From NCBI GenBank assembly GCA_900755995.1, contig CAAEIM010000005.1, positions 1 through 6,726 of the forward strand: a stretch of 6,726 bases of DNA, in the 5' to 3' direction. The position numbers were made by a program, and so were the translations under genes. Source of the DNA: Clostridia bacterium (GTDB taxonomy: Bacteria > Bacillota > Clostridia > Oscillospirales > Acutalibacteraceae). Shown one piece after another: positions 1 through 6,258 of this stretch. The notes beneath the pieces are model-generated. The model saw only the letters and a program-made list of their open reading frames with translations, was not told where the DNA came from and did no database searches. Every line of letters starts with the position of its first letter. The stretch's first letter is position 1.

Positions 1-112
1 CTAAAATTGAACGATTACTTTCGGGTTTTCAATTCATTTCCCTTGAAAAACGCAAAGAAGCCGCCACGAAACGCCCTCGTGACGGATTTATGCTATTATG
101 AAAGACTATAAA
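1..112. other. Gene-free left edge, possible repeat fragment
   Basis: I see no gene here that I can support. The stretch is richer in G and C than the nearby intergenic DNA, and several frames stay open on both strands without a start codon or ribosome-binding site: the plus frame from the left edge runs to a stop at 109-111, and a minus frame is open from 92 to a stop at 15-17. Openness in several frames fits a dispersed structured repeat or the end of a gene lying outside the window. The translated minus frame, rich in F, G, K and R, resembles short spurious proteins often annotated in Clostridia genomes; that is an unverified impression. Confidence 0.3.
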
Positions 113-116
113 AATT

Positions 117-147
117 CCGAAAAAACCTGTAGAATAGGGCTTTTCGG
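117..147 (-). terminator. Possible second hairpin downstream of tmRNA
   Basis: A 7-bp stem (CCGAAAA at 117-123 with TTTTCGG at 141-147) continues after a small internal loop into 3 bp (126-128 with 136-138), closed by a 7-nt loop. Read on the minus strand it is followed by AATTTTTA, so it could act as a back-up terminator behind the stronger hairpin next to ssrA. The stem is short and AT-rich, so this is tentative. Confidence 0.4.
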
Positions 148-156
148 GCAAAAAGT

Positions 157-191
157 AAGAACGCTAACTTTGTATCAAAATTAGCGTTCTT
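157..191 (-). terminator. Rho-independent terminator of ssrA
   Basis: A perfect 11-bp inverted repeat (AAGAACGCTAA at 157-167, TTAGCGTTCTT at 181-191) encloses a 13-nt loop. On the minus strand the stem is followed by ACTTTTTG. It begins 4 nt past the CCA end of the tmRNA, the expected place for the ssrA terminator; the mature 3' end would be made by trimming the precursor back to CCA. Confidence 0.8.
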
Positions 192-194
192 ATT

Positions 195-541
195 TGGTGG
201 AGATGAGGGGAATCGAACCCCTGTCCGAAAAGTGTTTGCCAAGGCTTTCTACGAGCGTAGTTGTCGTTTTAAACTTCCCTCACCGCAGCACCCGACAACG
301 GGTTATACGGTTTGGTAGCTTCTGATGTGTGACACGGCTCGAAGCGCTGCCGCATTCACATTTACCACTAATCGACGCCCCTTACACAGCCGTGGTACTC
401 TGTGCAGGAACGAGCAGCTTACGCTGCTAATCTAACTGTATTTTTGTCAGTTATTTTTAAAGTTGCGGATTTTATAGTGGTTCTCCGCACCACTGCTCGC
501 TTACCGAGGTTCACGCTCCCCGTCGAAGCCTTTACACCCCC
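195..541 (-). ncRNA. ssrA: Transfer-messenger RNA (tmRNA)
   Basis: tmRNA rescues ribosomes stalled on broken mRNAs. It enters the A site as an alanyl-tRNA mimic with SmpB, then serves as message for a degradation tag. The tRNA-like ends are clear. The 5' end reads GGGGGTG and pairs with CATCTCC before the terminal ACCA (two G-U wobbles); next comes the hallmark GGCTTCGACGGGG segment. The 3' end has a T-arm with the GGTTCGATTCC loop region and an encoded CCA at 195-197. The length, 347 nt, is normal for a one-piece tmRNA. The GCAGCG-TAA end of the tag frame lies at the expected distance from the 5' end, and the rest has room for the usual pseudoknots, which I did not fold. A consensus promoter lies upstream and a terminator directly behind. 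The ends were set from acceptor-stem pairing and CCA. Confidence 0.97.
419..451 (-). other. tmRNA tag-peptide reading frame
   Basis: Reading the minus strand back from the TAA at 419-421 gives the tag TDKNTVRLAA if translation resumes at the ACT codon (449-451). The exact resume codon is uncertain, and one codon either way is possible. The C-terminal LAA needed for ClpXP-type recognition is kept. The middle (KNTVR) differs from the more usual ...NYALAA or ...NFALAA tags, with an arginine just before LAA. Confidence 0.7.
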
Positions 542-585
542 GAATATAAGCAAATTTTATTTCTAAAATTCGCTTTCAGAATAAT

Positions 586-614
586 ATTATAATATAATAT
601 TCGTTGTTTGTCAA
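586..614 (-). promoter_or_regulatory. Consensus sigma-A promoter of ssrA
   Basis: On the minus strand there is a perfect -35 box TTGACA (609-614), a 17-bp spacer and a perfect -10 box TATAAT (586-591). Transcription should start near 578-580, leaving a 5' leader of about 38 nt before the mature tmRNA end at 541, to be removed by RNase P as in other bacteria. The full match to consensus fits a constitutive, abundant RNA. The -35 box is about 30 bp past the stop of the ClC gene. Confidence 0.9.
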
Positions 615-645
615 TCGGATTTTGTCATTATCACAGGGGGTCATC

Positions 646-1941
646 TCAACTTTTGGTAACAGTCGCCAAATAGGTATCATTACCATTCTTTTGCTTTTCA
701 TCGTGCTTTTTATCGGGAAAGATTTTTGCCGATATTACACTACCAATAAAAGATGCAAGCAGAATCCAAGGAATTATTCTGACATCAAAACAGAGGAGAA
801 GAAGAAAAGTTACAGCAAGAGGTTTTTTCATAGTTACGCCGAGGAGAGCAGATGTGATAACTGCGGCACAAAAAGAGGCACTCAGTCCAAAAATCAAAGC
901 AAAGCCAAAGCCGATACTGACTCCACAGAAAATAACCGGGAAAAAGTGGCCGCCCTTCCAGCCGGATTTTATGCAGACATTAGTAATAACAAGCTTGATC
1001 AAGCCCGTTATTATCAAAATCCAAGGTGCATATCCGGCAATATCAGTGCTTAACTCATCTATGCCCTCTTCCCCTGAAAACATTACAAGGGGCAAAAATG
1101 TTCCCGATATGCCTAAAACGATTCCTCCAATAGTGGTGCTGATAATAAATCCCAAGCGACTCTGTATTTTATCGAATAGCTTTTTTATAATTTTTTCCGA
1201 TATAATAAATAATAATCCGGCTGCAGCGCCCAGCAGTGCTATTGGTATTCCCAACAGCCGTTCGGTATTTGTGATATTATAATCGCCGATTCTCGGCAGC
1301 TGTGAGCTTCCCCCGAAAATCGAATTGAGCAGAAATACTGTTCCGGTTGCAAACAGAACAGCCACGATGTTTGAAATTATCTTGTTTGTTTGAATATTAC
1401 TGTTACTGTACTTTTCGTCAATGCGTTCTTCATTTGCGGCAAAAAGTCCGAAAATCGGAGCATAAAATATAGCGCACAAGGTAGCGCTTATTCCTGTTTG
1501 CATAAGCTCGGGAATTTTGCTTTTTGCGTCTTTCATATGACTTCCCGCCCAGTAGCAAAGACCTACTATTACGCCCGTAAGTCCTGCTTCGGGGCCTATG
1601 CTGCCGCCGAAAATCAGTGGAATAAGAGCAGCTATACAGAGCAGAATAACCTTATTATATGGATAAAATTTATCCCTTTTAACCTTAAAAATTACTTCCT
1701 GAAGCTCATCAGGGACAGCATTAGCAAATTTTTGATAAACTCCAATCAAAATTCCGCCTATTGTACAGACTATAAGCGGATAATATTTAAAGTCAAAATT
1801 TGACGGTATTGTATTCCAAATCAAATCGATTCCAAGATTCATAAGTTTTAAAAACATCCATACAATACAGGCAATGACAGCGCCGCTGAATCCGCAAAAG
1901 CAATAATATATCATATTATTGGCAAAAGTATGCTTTTTCAT
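646..1941 (-). CDS. ClC-family chloride channel / transporter
   Basis: This integral membrane protein (431 aa from the chosen start) belongs to the ClC superfamily, which conducts chloride or exchanges it for protons. Numbering from the upstream ATG at 1959, it has about ten or more hydrophobic stretches and two recognisable pore motifs: GGSIGPEAG (118-126) and GWKGGHFFP (333-341, the GxFxP element at the start of helix N). The first element has the glutamate after GP, unlike the GREGP of classic ClC exchangers; as I recall, E. coli YfeO-type proteins share this arrangement. The tail after residue 415 is charged and there is no CBS domain. The ATG at 1941 is preferred over 1959 because it has GGAGG seven bases upstream, while 1959 has no ribosome-binding site and lies very close to the predicted transcription start. 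The gene has its own promoter and no clear terminator before ssrA. Physiological role (chloride, acid stress, other halide) cannot be read from the sequence. Confidence 0.9.
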   Translation of the reverse strand: MKKHTFANNMIYYCFCGFSGAVIACIVWMFLKLMNLGIDLIWNTIPSNFDFKYYPLIVCTIGGILIGVYQKFANAVPDELQEVIFKVKRDKFYPYNKVILLCIAALIPLIFGGSIGPEAGLTGVIVGLCYWAGSHMKDAKSKIPELMQTGISATLCAIFYAPIFGLFAANEERIDEKYSNSNIQTNKIISNIVAVLFATGTVFLLNSIFGGSSQLPRIGDYNITNTERLLGIPIALLGAAAGLLFIISEKIIKKLFDKIQSRLGFIISTTIGGIVLGISGTFLPLVMFSGEEGIDELSTDIAGYAPWILIITGLIKLVITNVCIKSGWKGGHFFPVIFCGVSIGFGFALIFGLSASFCAAVITSALLGVTMKKPLAVTFLLLLCFDVRIIPWILLASFIGSVISAKIFPDKKHDEKQKNGNDTYLATVTKS

Positions 1942-1948
1942 CAATTTG

Positions 1949-1953
1949 CCTCC
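1949..1953 (-). promoter_or_regulatory. Ribosome-binding site deciding the ClC start
   Basis: GGAGG on the minus strand stands 7 nt before the ATG at 1939-1941. The other in-frame ATG (1957-1959) lies just upstream of this site and has no purine-rich element of its own, so translation most likely begins at 1941 and the first six codons of the longer frame are untranslated. Confidence 0.85.
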
Positions 1954-1972
1954 GTCCATCTTCTTTTATAAA

Positions 1973-2002
1973 ATTATATCATATAGTTGTTTAAAAAATC
2001 AA
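1973..2002 (-). promoter_or_regulatory. Extended -10 promoter of the ClC gene
   Basis: The minus strand carries TTGATT (1997-2002), an 18-bp spacer and TATAAT (1973-1978), preceded by TG to form the extended -10 TGATATAAT. Transcription should start near 1966, about 25 nt before the ATG at 1941. This separates the ClC gene from the upstream operon, which ends at the hairpin at 2062-2101. Confidence 0.75.
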
Positions 2003-2061
2003 TTCCTACATTAAGAAATATATAGAGTTAGACGCTGATTAATATTTCCTATAAAAGCAGT

Positions 2062-2101
2062 TAAAGGAGAATTTCAAAAGTCATATTGAAATTCTCCTTT
2101 A
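2062..2101 (-). terminator. Terminator of the five-gene operon
   Basis: A perfect 16-bp inverted repeat (2062-2077 with 2086-2101) has an 8-nt loop and begins 24 bp past the ligase stop. On the minus strand a TTTA end, then ACTGC and TTTTAT follow, so the U-tract is interrupted, but the stem is long. On the plus strand the stem is followed by AT-rich DNA; no plus-strand gene needs it. Confidence 0.75.
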
Positions 2102-2125
2102 GAATTAATAATATTTTATTTAATC

Positions 2126-3634
2126 TTAAAATCTCTTAATTTTTTTAGTTTGGGTTTTCTCAAATTCAGTTTCACGAATTTTAAGGCTGAATACTTTTTT
2201 ATAAACAGGAACACTGAGGTTGTACTCATCAACAATTTTTTGTATTTCGGATTTTATATCTGTAATTTTCATTTTCTGCGCATATTCATAATCGGGAAAA
2301 ATAATAGCTTCAATAAATGCATTGCTTTCACGAACAAGTATTTCCTGCACAAGACGGGCTGAACCTATTTTATTCTCGATTTCTTCAGGTGACACATTTT
2401 CGCCGTTTTTTGTGATGATAAGATTTTTCTTTCTTCCAGTTAGGAATATATAACCTTCTTCATCAACGTAACCCAAATCTCCTGTCACAAGCCAGCCGTC
2501 TTTCAGAGCTTCTTTTGTTTCATCAGGCATATTGTAGTAACCGCTCATAACGCTGCTCCCTTTTACCAAAATTTCATCATCTACTACCTTTGCCTCACAG
2601 TTAGGCATAAGCTTGCCTACGGAATTTTTCTTAATCTTCCACGGAAGATTTGTGCTGATAACAGGTGAGCACTCAGTCATTCCGTAGCCCTGCAAAATAG
2701 TAATTCCATAGCTTTCAAAAAGGTCAATAATATCAGAATTTAAGTATGCGCCGCCGCTGCAAATTGTGTGTAACTGCTGTCCAAAAACCTGCCCCTTAAC
2801 AATTTCAGGTGGTAATCCCTTGGCGTCCTCTAATTTTTTTGCAATGGTTTCTATCATAAGTGGAACCATTAAAATCATATCAGGCTTAAAAAGCTTAATA
2901 TTTTTTGCAACACGCATTATTGAATCGTTAATGCAGATTATGCTTCCCAGTGAAATGCCTTTTAAAATATCCATACTCAGACAATATGCGTGGTGAATGG
3001 GAAGTACAGATAGAATTGTTGTTCTCGGGGTGATTTTCATATCAAGAGCTGTTGCATTGTCGGCTAAATTGCGGTGAGTCAGCATAACTCCCTTGCTTTT
3101 TCCTGTTGTTCCCGAGGTGAACATAATAGTACAGAGAGCCCCAGGCTCGGGATTAAACTCAAATGAGCCCTTGTTTTCATTGATTAATTGATAAAATGAG
3201 AGAATATTGCCGTTGCTTTTTTCCTTTTGCATATAAATTATATACTTTAGCTTAGGACAGCTCTGCTTTGCAATTTCTGCAACATCCTTGCGTATTTCGT
3301 CAAGTATCAGCACTGTTGAATCAGAACGGTTAATCAAATCACAGAGCTCGCCTGCAGGAAGTGAAACATCAAGCGGAACTGCAACACTTCCGCTGTCAAC
3401 GATTCCAAAATATGAAACAATCCATTCATAGGTTGTTGCTCCGGTTAATGCAATGTGGGCACCCTGTTCGCCGATGGCTTTAAGTGTGCAGGAAAAGCTC
3501 TCGCTGTCATTTTTTAGCTGAGTAAATGAGCGTGAGGTGATTTCATCTTTTTTGATTTTATATCTTATAACATCTTCATTGCCGTATTTTTGCTCGGACT
3601 GAACTAAAATATCACGAATTGTGCTGCAAACCAT
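2126..3634 (-). CDS. AMP-forming acyl-CoA/acyl-ACP ligase (ANL family)
   Basis: This 502-aa ANL-superfamily enzyme activates a carboxylic acid as acyl-AMP and passes it to a thiol, here probably the phosphopantetheine arm of the carrier protein encoded just upstream. Motifs in order: P-loop-like FTSGTTGKSKG (172-182), LPIHHAY (211-217), GYGMTE (316-321), TGD (384-386), hinge region GRKKNLIITKNGENVSPEE (400-418) and a C-terminal TQTKKIKRF ending the protein, where K498 matches the catalytic lysine. The usual glycine before that lysine is K497. The FDxS-type aspartate that holds the amino group in NRPS adenylation domains is not evident; LPIHHAY is typical of fatty-acyl/aryl ligases, so the substrate is more likely a fatty or other simple acid than an amino acid. 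Start: AGGAGG (3640-3645) five bases before the ATG. It is last in the operon, 12 bp after the carrier gene. A plain acyl-CoA synthetase remains possible. Confidence 0.88.
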   Translation of the reverse strand: MVCSTIRDILVQSEQKYGNEDVIRYKIKKDEITSRSFTQLKNDSESFSCTLKAIGEQGAHIALTGATTYEWIVSYFGIVDSGSVAVPLDVSLPAGELCDLINRSDSTVLILDEIRKDVAEIAKQSCPKLKYIIYMQKEKSNGNILSFYQLINENKGSFEFNPEPGALCTIMFTSGTTGKSKGVMLTHRNLADNATALDMKITPRTTILSVLPIHHAYCLSMDILKGISLGSIICINDSIMRVAKNIKLFKPDMILMVPLMIETIAKKLEDAKGLPPEIVKGQVFGQQLHTICSGGAYLNSDIIDLFESYGITILQGYGMTECSPVISTNLPWKIKKNSVGKLMPNCEAKVVDDEILVKGSSVMSGYYNMPDETKEALKDGWLVTGDLGYVDEEGYIFLTGRKKNLIITKNGENVSPEEIENKIGSARLVQEILVRESNAFIEAIIFPDYEYAQKMKITDIKSEIQKIVDEYNLSVPVYKKVFSLKIRETEFEKTQTKKIKRF

Positions 3635-3646
3635 AACTGCCTCCTG

Positions 3647-3880
3647 TTAGTTAGCTTCTGTTAATTGTTTGATATATTCAGCGGCTTCTCCGACAGTGCG
3701 TATATCAACCGCCTTTTGCTGGTCGATTTCAATATCAAATTCCTCTTCAATTTCACCGAGCATACTCATAAAATCAAATGAAGTAAAACCAAGGTCTTCC
3801 ATAAATCTTGATTCTTCAATAACCTCATCCGGCTCAACTTCAACATAATTGCAGATAATTTCAACTAATTTTTCAAACAT
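3647..3880 (-). CDS. Stand-alone acyl/peptidyl carrier protein
   Basis: This 77-aa, strongly acidic protein has the size and four-helix layout of carrier proteins (PP-binding family). The attachment serine is S34 in LGFTSFDFM (30-38), where classic carriers have GxDSL, so the aspartate before the serine is T33 and the residue after it is F35. Helix II (roughly 35-50) is acidic (GEIEEEFDIEID), the face that partner enzymes usually bind. It would hold an acyl or aminoacyl group as a thioester once a phosphopantetheinyl transferase, not encoded here, adds the arm. Start: GGAGG (3888-3892) seven bases before the ATG. It sits between the condensation protein and the ligase, which makes it their likely shared partner. 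The altered motif and this context argue against it being the housekeeping fatty-acid ACP. Confidence 0.93.
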   Translation of the reverse strand: MFEKLVEIICNYVEVEPDEVIEESRFMEDLGFTSFDFMSMLGEIEEEFDIEIDQQKAVDIRTVGEAAEYIKQLTEAN

Positions 3881-3893
3881 ATTTTTTCCTCCG

Positions 3894-5294
3894 TTAAATC
3901 AGCTTCATAATGTCGCCTATAGATAAATCGGGATTTTCCGTGCCCTTAAACATAATTTTGCAAAGGTAATAGTACAGATATTCGAGCTGTTCTCTTGAAA
4001 CAGCCTTAATCTGATGCTCAAAGCTAAAGTCCAGTCCGTTATCGTCGGGGCGATGGCTTACAGTCAGGTACATACCCTGAACAGTAGCGCCGTTTTCGTA
4101 CCATTTAGTTTTGTAATGAATATCACCTAACTTTTCAAGTCCGCTTGACCTTAATGACATTGGTTGATATGTAAGCGACATGGGCTCGTATGTAGTGCCC
4201 GGTGCGGTCTTATAATACTGACTGCGGTATGCAAAGTAGGAAACAGGATCGTAATTTGCATGACGGAAAAGGTCATTTTGCAGGTCACGAATATAAAATA
4301 TTGCTTCAAAAAAAGTTTTGTTCTCGGGAATTATAGAACGAATTGGGAATGAGTGTATTCTTGTTCCGCCGCACTTTTTCTCTTTCAAGGCTGCTCTGCG
4401 GGCAATGGCGGTGTTCATTGTCACATCCTCGCAGTCGTTCATCTTGTGAAAATAAATATGAAGTCCCGTGAGCAGTAAACAGGAAAGCGATATATGATAT
4501 TTCTCACAAAAGCTGATAAGTCGGGTTGTCGGCTCTTCCTCAAGATGGAAAATATCAAGCGCAGATTCCACCGAATCGGAAATATTAACGGCTGAACGGG
4601 CATTGGGATTGCCGCTTCTTTTTCTTTCGTCCTCAAGCTTTTTTCTGCCGTCAATGCCATTGTAAATTGGCTCAGAGGATTCAATCAGGTTTTTAAAAAA
4701 TTCAGTGTCCCTGTCCTTAGCCTTGCAGCCTGCCTCATATGCTAGGTCTTTTTCAAGCTGTTCAACATAAGAAGACATATTTTTCGGATAAGGAATATTT
4801 TCATAATTTGCATTGCAATAAATTTCTATAATATCCTTTAAAAAGCAGATAAGCGACTGAGCGTCCATTATCTTGTGGTCAGCAAGAAAATAAACCCCGC
4901 TGTAGCCATCGGACATTTTAATCATAACAATTCTATTCATTGGGTTATCGTTATTTTCAAAGGGTACAGCAGTCCAGCCTTTCATAGTAGCCTCTGCTTC
5001 TTCCATTGTTTTGTCAGAAAAATCGCAAAACTCAATATCTCTGTCTTCTTTATCGGCAACATATTGAAACATTTCGCCGTCGGAGTCCTTTATAAATCTG
5101 ACTCTCATTGCCTCACAGCGCTCGTAAGCCTTGTAAATTGCCTGGCTGAGCGAGTCAAAGTTAATTTCGGTTTCAATAGTAAGGCTTGTACCAATATTTA
5201 CAACCTGCTTTTTAGGACAGAAATTCTGATAAAAGTTATGAAATTTTTGTGCCGCAGTAAGCGGATATACCTTGTGGCCTTTGTAAGTTTTCAT
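3894..5294 (-). CDS. Stand-alone NRPS-type condensation-domain protein
   Basis: This 466-aa protein has the length and motif order of one condensation domain, the BAHD/CAT-fold acyltransferases that join a carrier-bound acyl group to an amine or alcohol. An opening YPLTAAQKFH (10-19) matches the C1 motif. The active-site motif HHxxxDG appears as DHKIMDA (139-145): the second, catalytic histidine (H140) and the aspartate (D144) are kept, the first histidine is D139 and the final glycine is A145. GGTRIHSFPIR (309-319) matches the GxxxNTxPxR region, and RPDDNGLDFSFEHQ (415-428) resembles the late conserved segment. PMSL occurs twice within 371-381. No adenylation or carrier domain is fused; both follow as separate genes. 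The ATG overlaps the hydrolase stop as ATGA, with GGAGAGG (5302-5308) seven bases upstream. Chain-joining, ester-forming or acyl-shuttling roles cannot be told apart; the acceptor is unknown. Confidence 0.85.
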   Translation of the reverse strand: MKTYKGHKVYPLTAAQKFHNFYQNFCPKKQVVNIGTSLTIETEINFDSLSQAIYKAYERCEAMRVRFIKDSDGEMFQYVADKEDRDIEFCDFSDKTMEEAEATMKGWTAVPFENNDNPMNRIVMIKMSDGYSGVYFLADHKIMDAQSLICFLKDIIEIYCNANYENIPYPKNMSSYVEQLEKDLAYEAGCKAKDRDTEFFKNLIESSEPIYNGIDGRKKLEDERKRSGNPNARSAVNISDSVESALDIFHLEEEPTTRLISFCEKYHISLSCLLLTGLHIYFHKMNDCEDVTMNTAIARRAALKEKKCGGTRIHSFPIRSIIPENKTFFEAIFYIRDLQNDLFRHANYDPVSYFAYRSQYYKTAPGTTYEPMSLTYQPMSLRSSGLEKLGDIHYKTKWYENGATVQGMYLTVSHRPDDNGLDFSFEHQIKAVSREQLEYLYYYLCKIMFKGTENPDLSIGDIMKLI

Positions 5295-5308
5295 TTTATT
5301 ACCTCTCC
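5291..5308 (-). promoter_or_regulatory. ATGA overlap and ribosome-binding site
   Basis: The hydrolase stop TGA (5291-5293) shares bases with the condensation-gene ATG (5292-5294), giving ATGA. The GGAGAGG at 5302-5308 lies inside the last codons of the hydrolase gene. This is the usual layout for translational coupling, which would keep the two proteins in fixed proportion. Confidence 0.8.
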
Positions 5309-6235
5309 GATAAATTTATTTAAAGCCTTTTCGTATGTGACTGTATCCTTGTAATAGCTTTCAGCATGAGCAGCACCCTTCACAATTAATTTCTGCTTTG
5401 GTGATGCGCAGTTTTCATAGATTTCATCACACATACTGCACGGTACAAAGGTGTCTGCATCGCCGTGAATAAGAAGAATAGGTACTTTTGCTTTCTGAAC
5501 TTCTCTTGCTGCATTACATTCATCCATACCGTAACCTGCTCTTATTTTATTCATTTTATCTGCTACGGGGATAACAGGGAATGACGGCAGATGGTAAAGA
5601 GAGTTAAGAACATGCGTGAATACATATTTAGGCGAAGTAAAGCCACAGTCTGAAATTATGCCTTTAACCTGTTCGGGAAGCTCAAGTCCACTTGTCATAA
5701 GCACTGTTGCTCCACCCATAGATATTCCGTGCAAAAGTATATGAACATCGCTGCCGTTATTTTCGATTATGTAATTAATCCAGCACAGAGCATCAAATCT
5801 GTCAAGACATCCAAAGCCTATGTATTCGCCCTCACTTTCACCGTGCGCTCTTTCGTCAACTAAAAGCATACTGTAGCCTTTTTTTAAATAATAGTCAGAA
5901 AGTGCAATATAGTCCTTCGTACCTTGGCTTGTGTATCCGTGAAAGCAAATGACAATCTTCTTTTGATTACCAACGGGAAAATAAGTTGCGTGAAGCTTCA
6001 GCCCGTCATTTGATTTAATATAAATATCGTTGTGCGGCTGAGCAAATAAATACTCTTTTCTTTTGTTGATAAAAGGTTTATATTGATTCCAGTCCGTACC
6101 AGCCATTTTTATAGTGTTCTCGGTTAAAGCTTTGCTCCGCTTCATAGTGCGGCGGTAAAAATATGCGCACTCAACGGCAGATGCAGTCACAACAGCAGCT
6201 GCTCCGACAGCAATGCCTGTAATTAAAATATTCAT
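5291..6235 (-). CDS. Membrane-anchored alpha/beta hydrolase
   Basis: This 314-aa serine hydrolase has one N-terminal membrane segment (about 3-27) followed by an alpha/beta-hydrolase domain. Catalytic features: an oxyanion-region FHGYTSQG (98-105), nucleophile elbow GISMGG with S172 (170-175), acid D261 in HGDADTFVP (257-265) and base H290 in AAHAES. Size and layout resemble B. subtilis YqkD-like and Bem46-like hydrolases of unsettled substrate. Positive charges (YRRTMKRSK, 27-35) directly follow the membrane segment while the N-terminus has none before it; by the positive-inside rule the catalytic domain may face the cytoplasm, where it could act on the products of its operon neighbours. The start has only a weak AGG seven bases upstream, so level may depend on the SCP2 gene 23 bp before it. 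Esterase, thioesterase (release or editing of the carrier-bound chain) and amidase roles are all open. Confidence 0.9.
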   Translation of the reverse strand: MNILITGIAVGAAAVVTASAVECAYFYRRTMKRSKALTENTIKMAGTDWNQYKPFINKRKEYLFAQPHNDIYIKSNDGLKLHATYFPVGNQKKIVICFHGYTSQGTKDYIALSDYYLKKGYSMLLVDERAHGESEGEYIGFGCLDRFDALCWINYIIENNGSDVHILLHGISMGGATVLMTSGLELPEQVKGIISDCGFTSPKYVFTHVLNSLYHLPSFPVIPVADKMNKIRAGYGMDECNAAREVQKAKVPILLIHGDADTFVPCSMCDEIYENCASPKQKLIVKGAAHAESYYKDTVTYEKALNKFIGEVIK

Positions 6236-6258
6236 AGTTATACCTGCTTAAAATAAAA

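Noticed and set aside
15..92. Minus-strand open frame as a small protein gene
   Set aside because: It has no start codon after the upstream stop and no ribosome-binding site, and the same DNA is open in other frames.
195..260. Ordinary tRNA gene ending in CCA
   Set aside because: The T-arm and CCA belong to the tmRNA; no anticodon arm precedes them, and the 5' acceptor strand lies 340 bases away.
604..1282. Plus-strand open frames of about 140-150 codons
   Set aside because: They lie opposite the ClC gene, which has clear family motifs, a ribosome-binding site and a promoter. The plus frames have no recognisable domain, and the first overlaps the ssrA promoter.
1390..1803. Plus-strand open frame of 137 codons
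   Set aside because: It is antisense to the ClC coding sequence, matches no family I know and has no good ribosome-binding site.
1942..1959. Start of the ClC protein at the first ATG (1959)
   Set aside because: It has no ribosome-binding site and lies about seven bases from the predicted transcription start; the next ATG has GGAGG at ideal distance.
3647..3880. Housekeeping fatty-acid ACP (acpP)
   Set aside because: The attachment motif is GFTSF rather than GxDSL, and no fatty-acid synthesis genes are adjacent; the context is ligase plus condensation protein.
2126..3880. D-alanylation (dltA/dltC) pair
   Set aside because: A ligase with a small carrier is reminiscent of dlt, but there is no MBOAT-type dltB or dltD; the partners are condensation, SCP2 and hydrolase proteins.
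4439..5354. Minus-strand 81-codon frame inside the condensation gene and plus-strand 159-codon frame opposite it
   Set aside because: Both are shadows of the condensation and hydrolase genes, whose motifs and start signals are clear.
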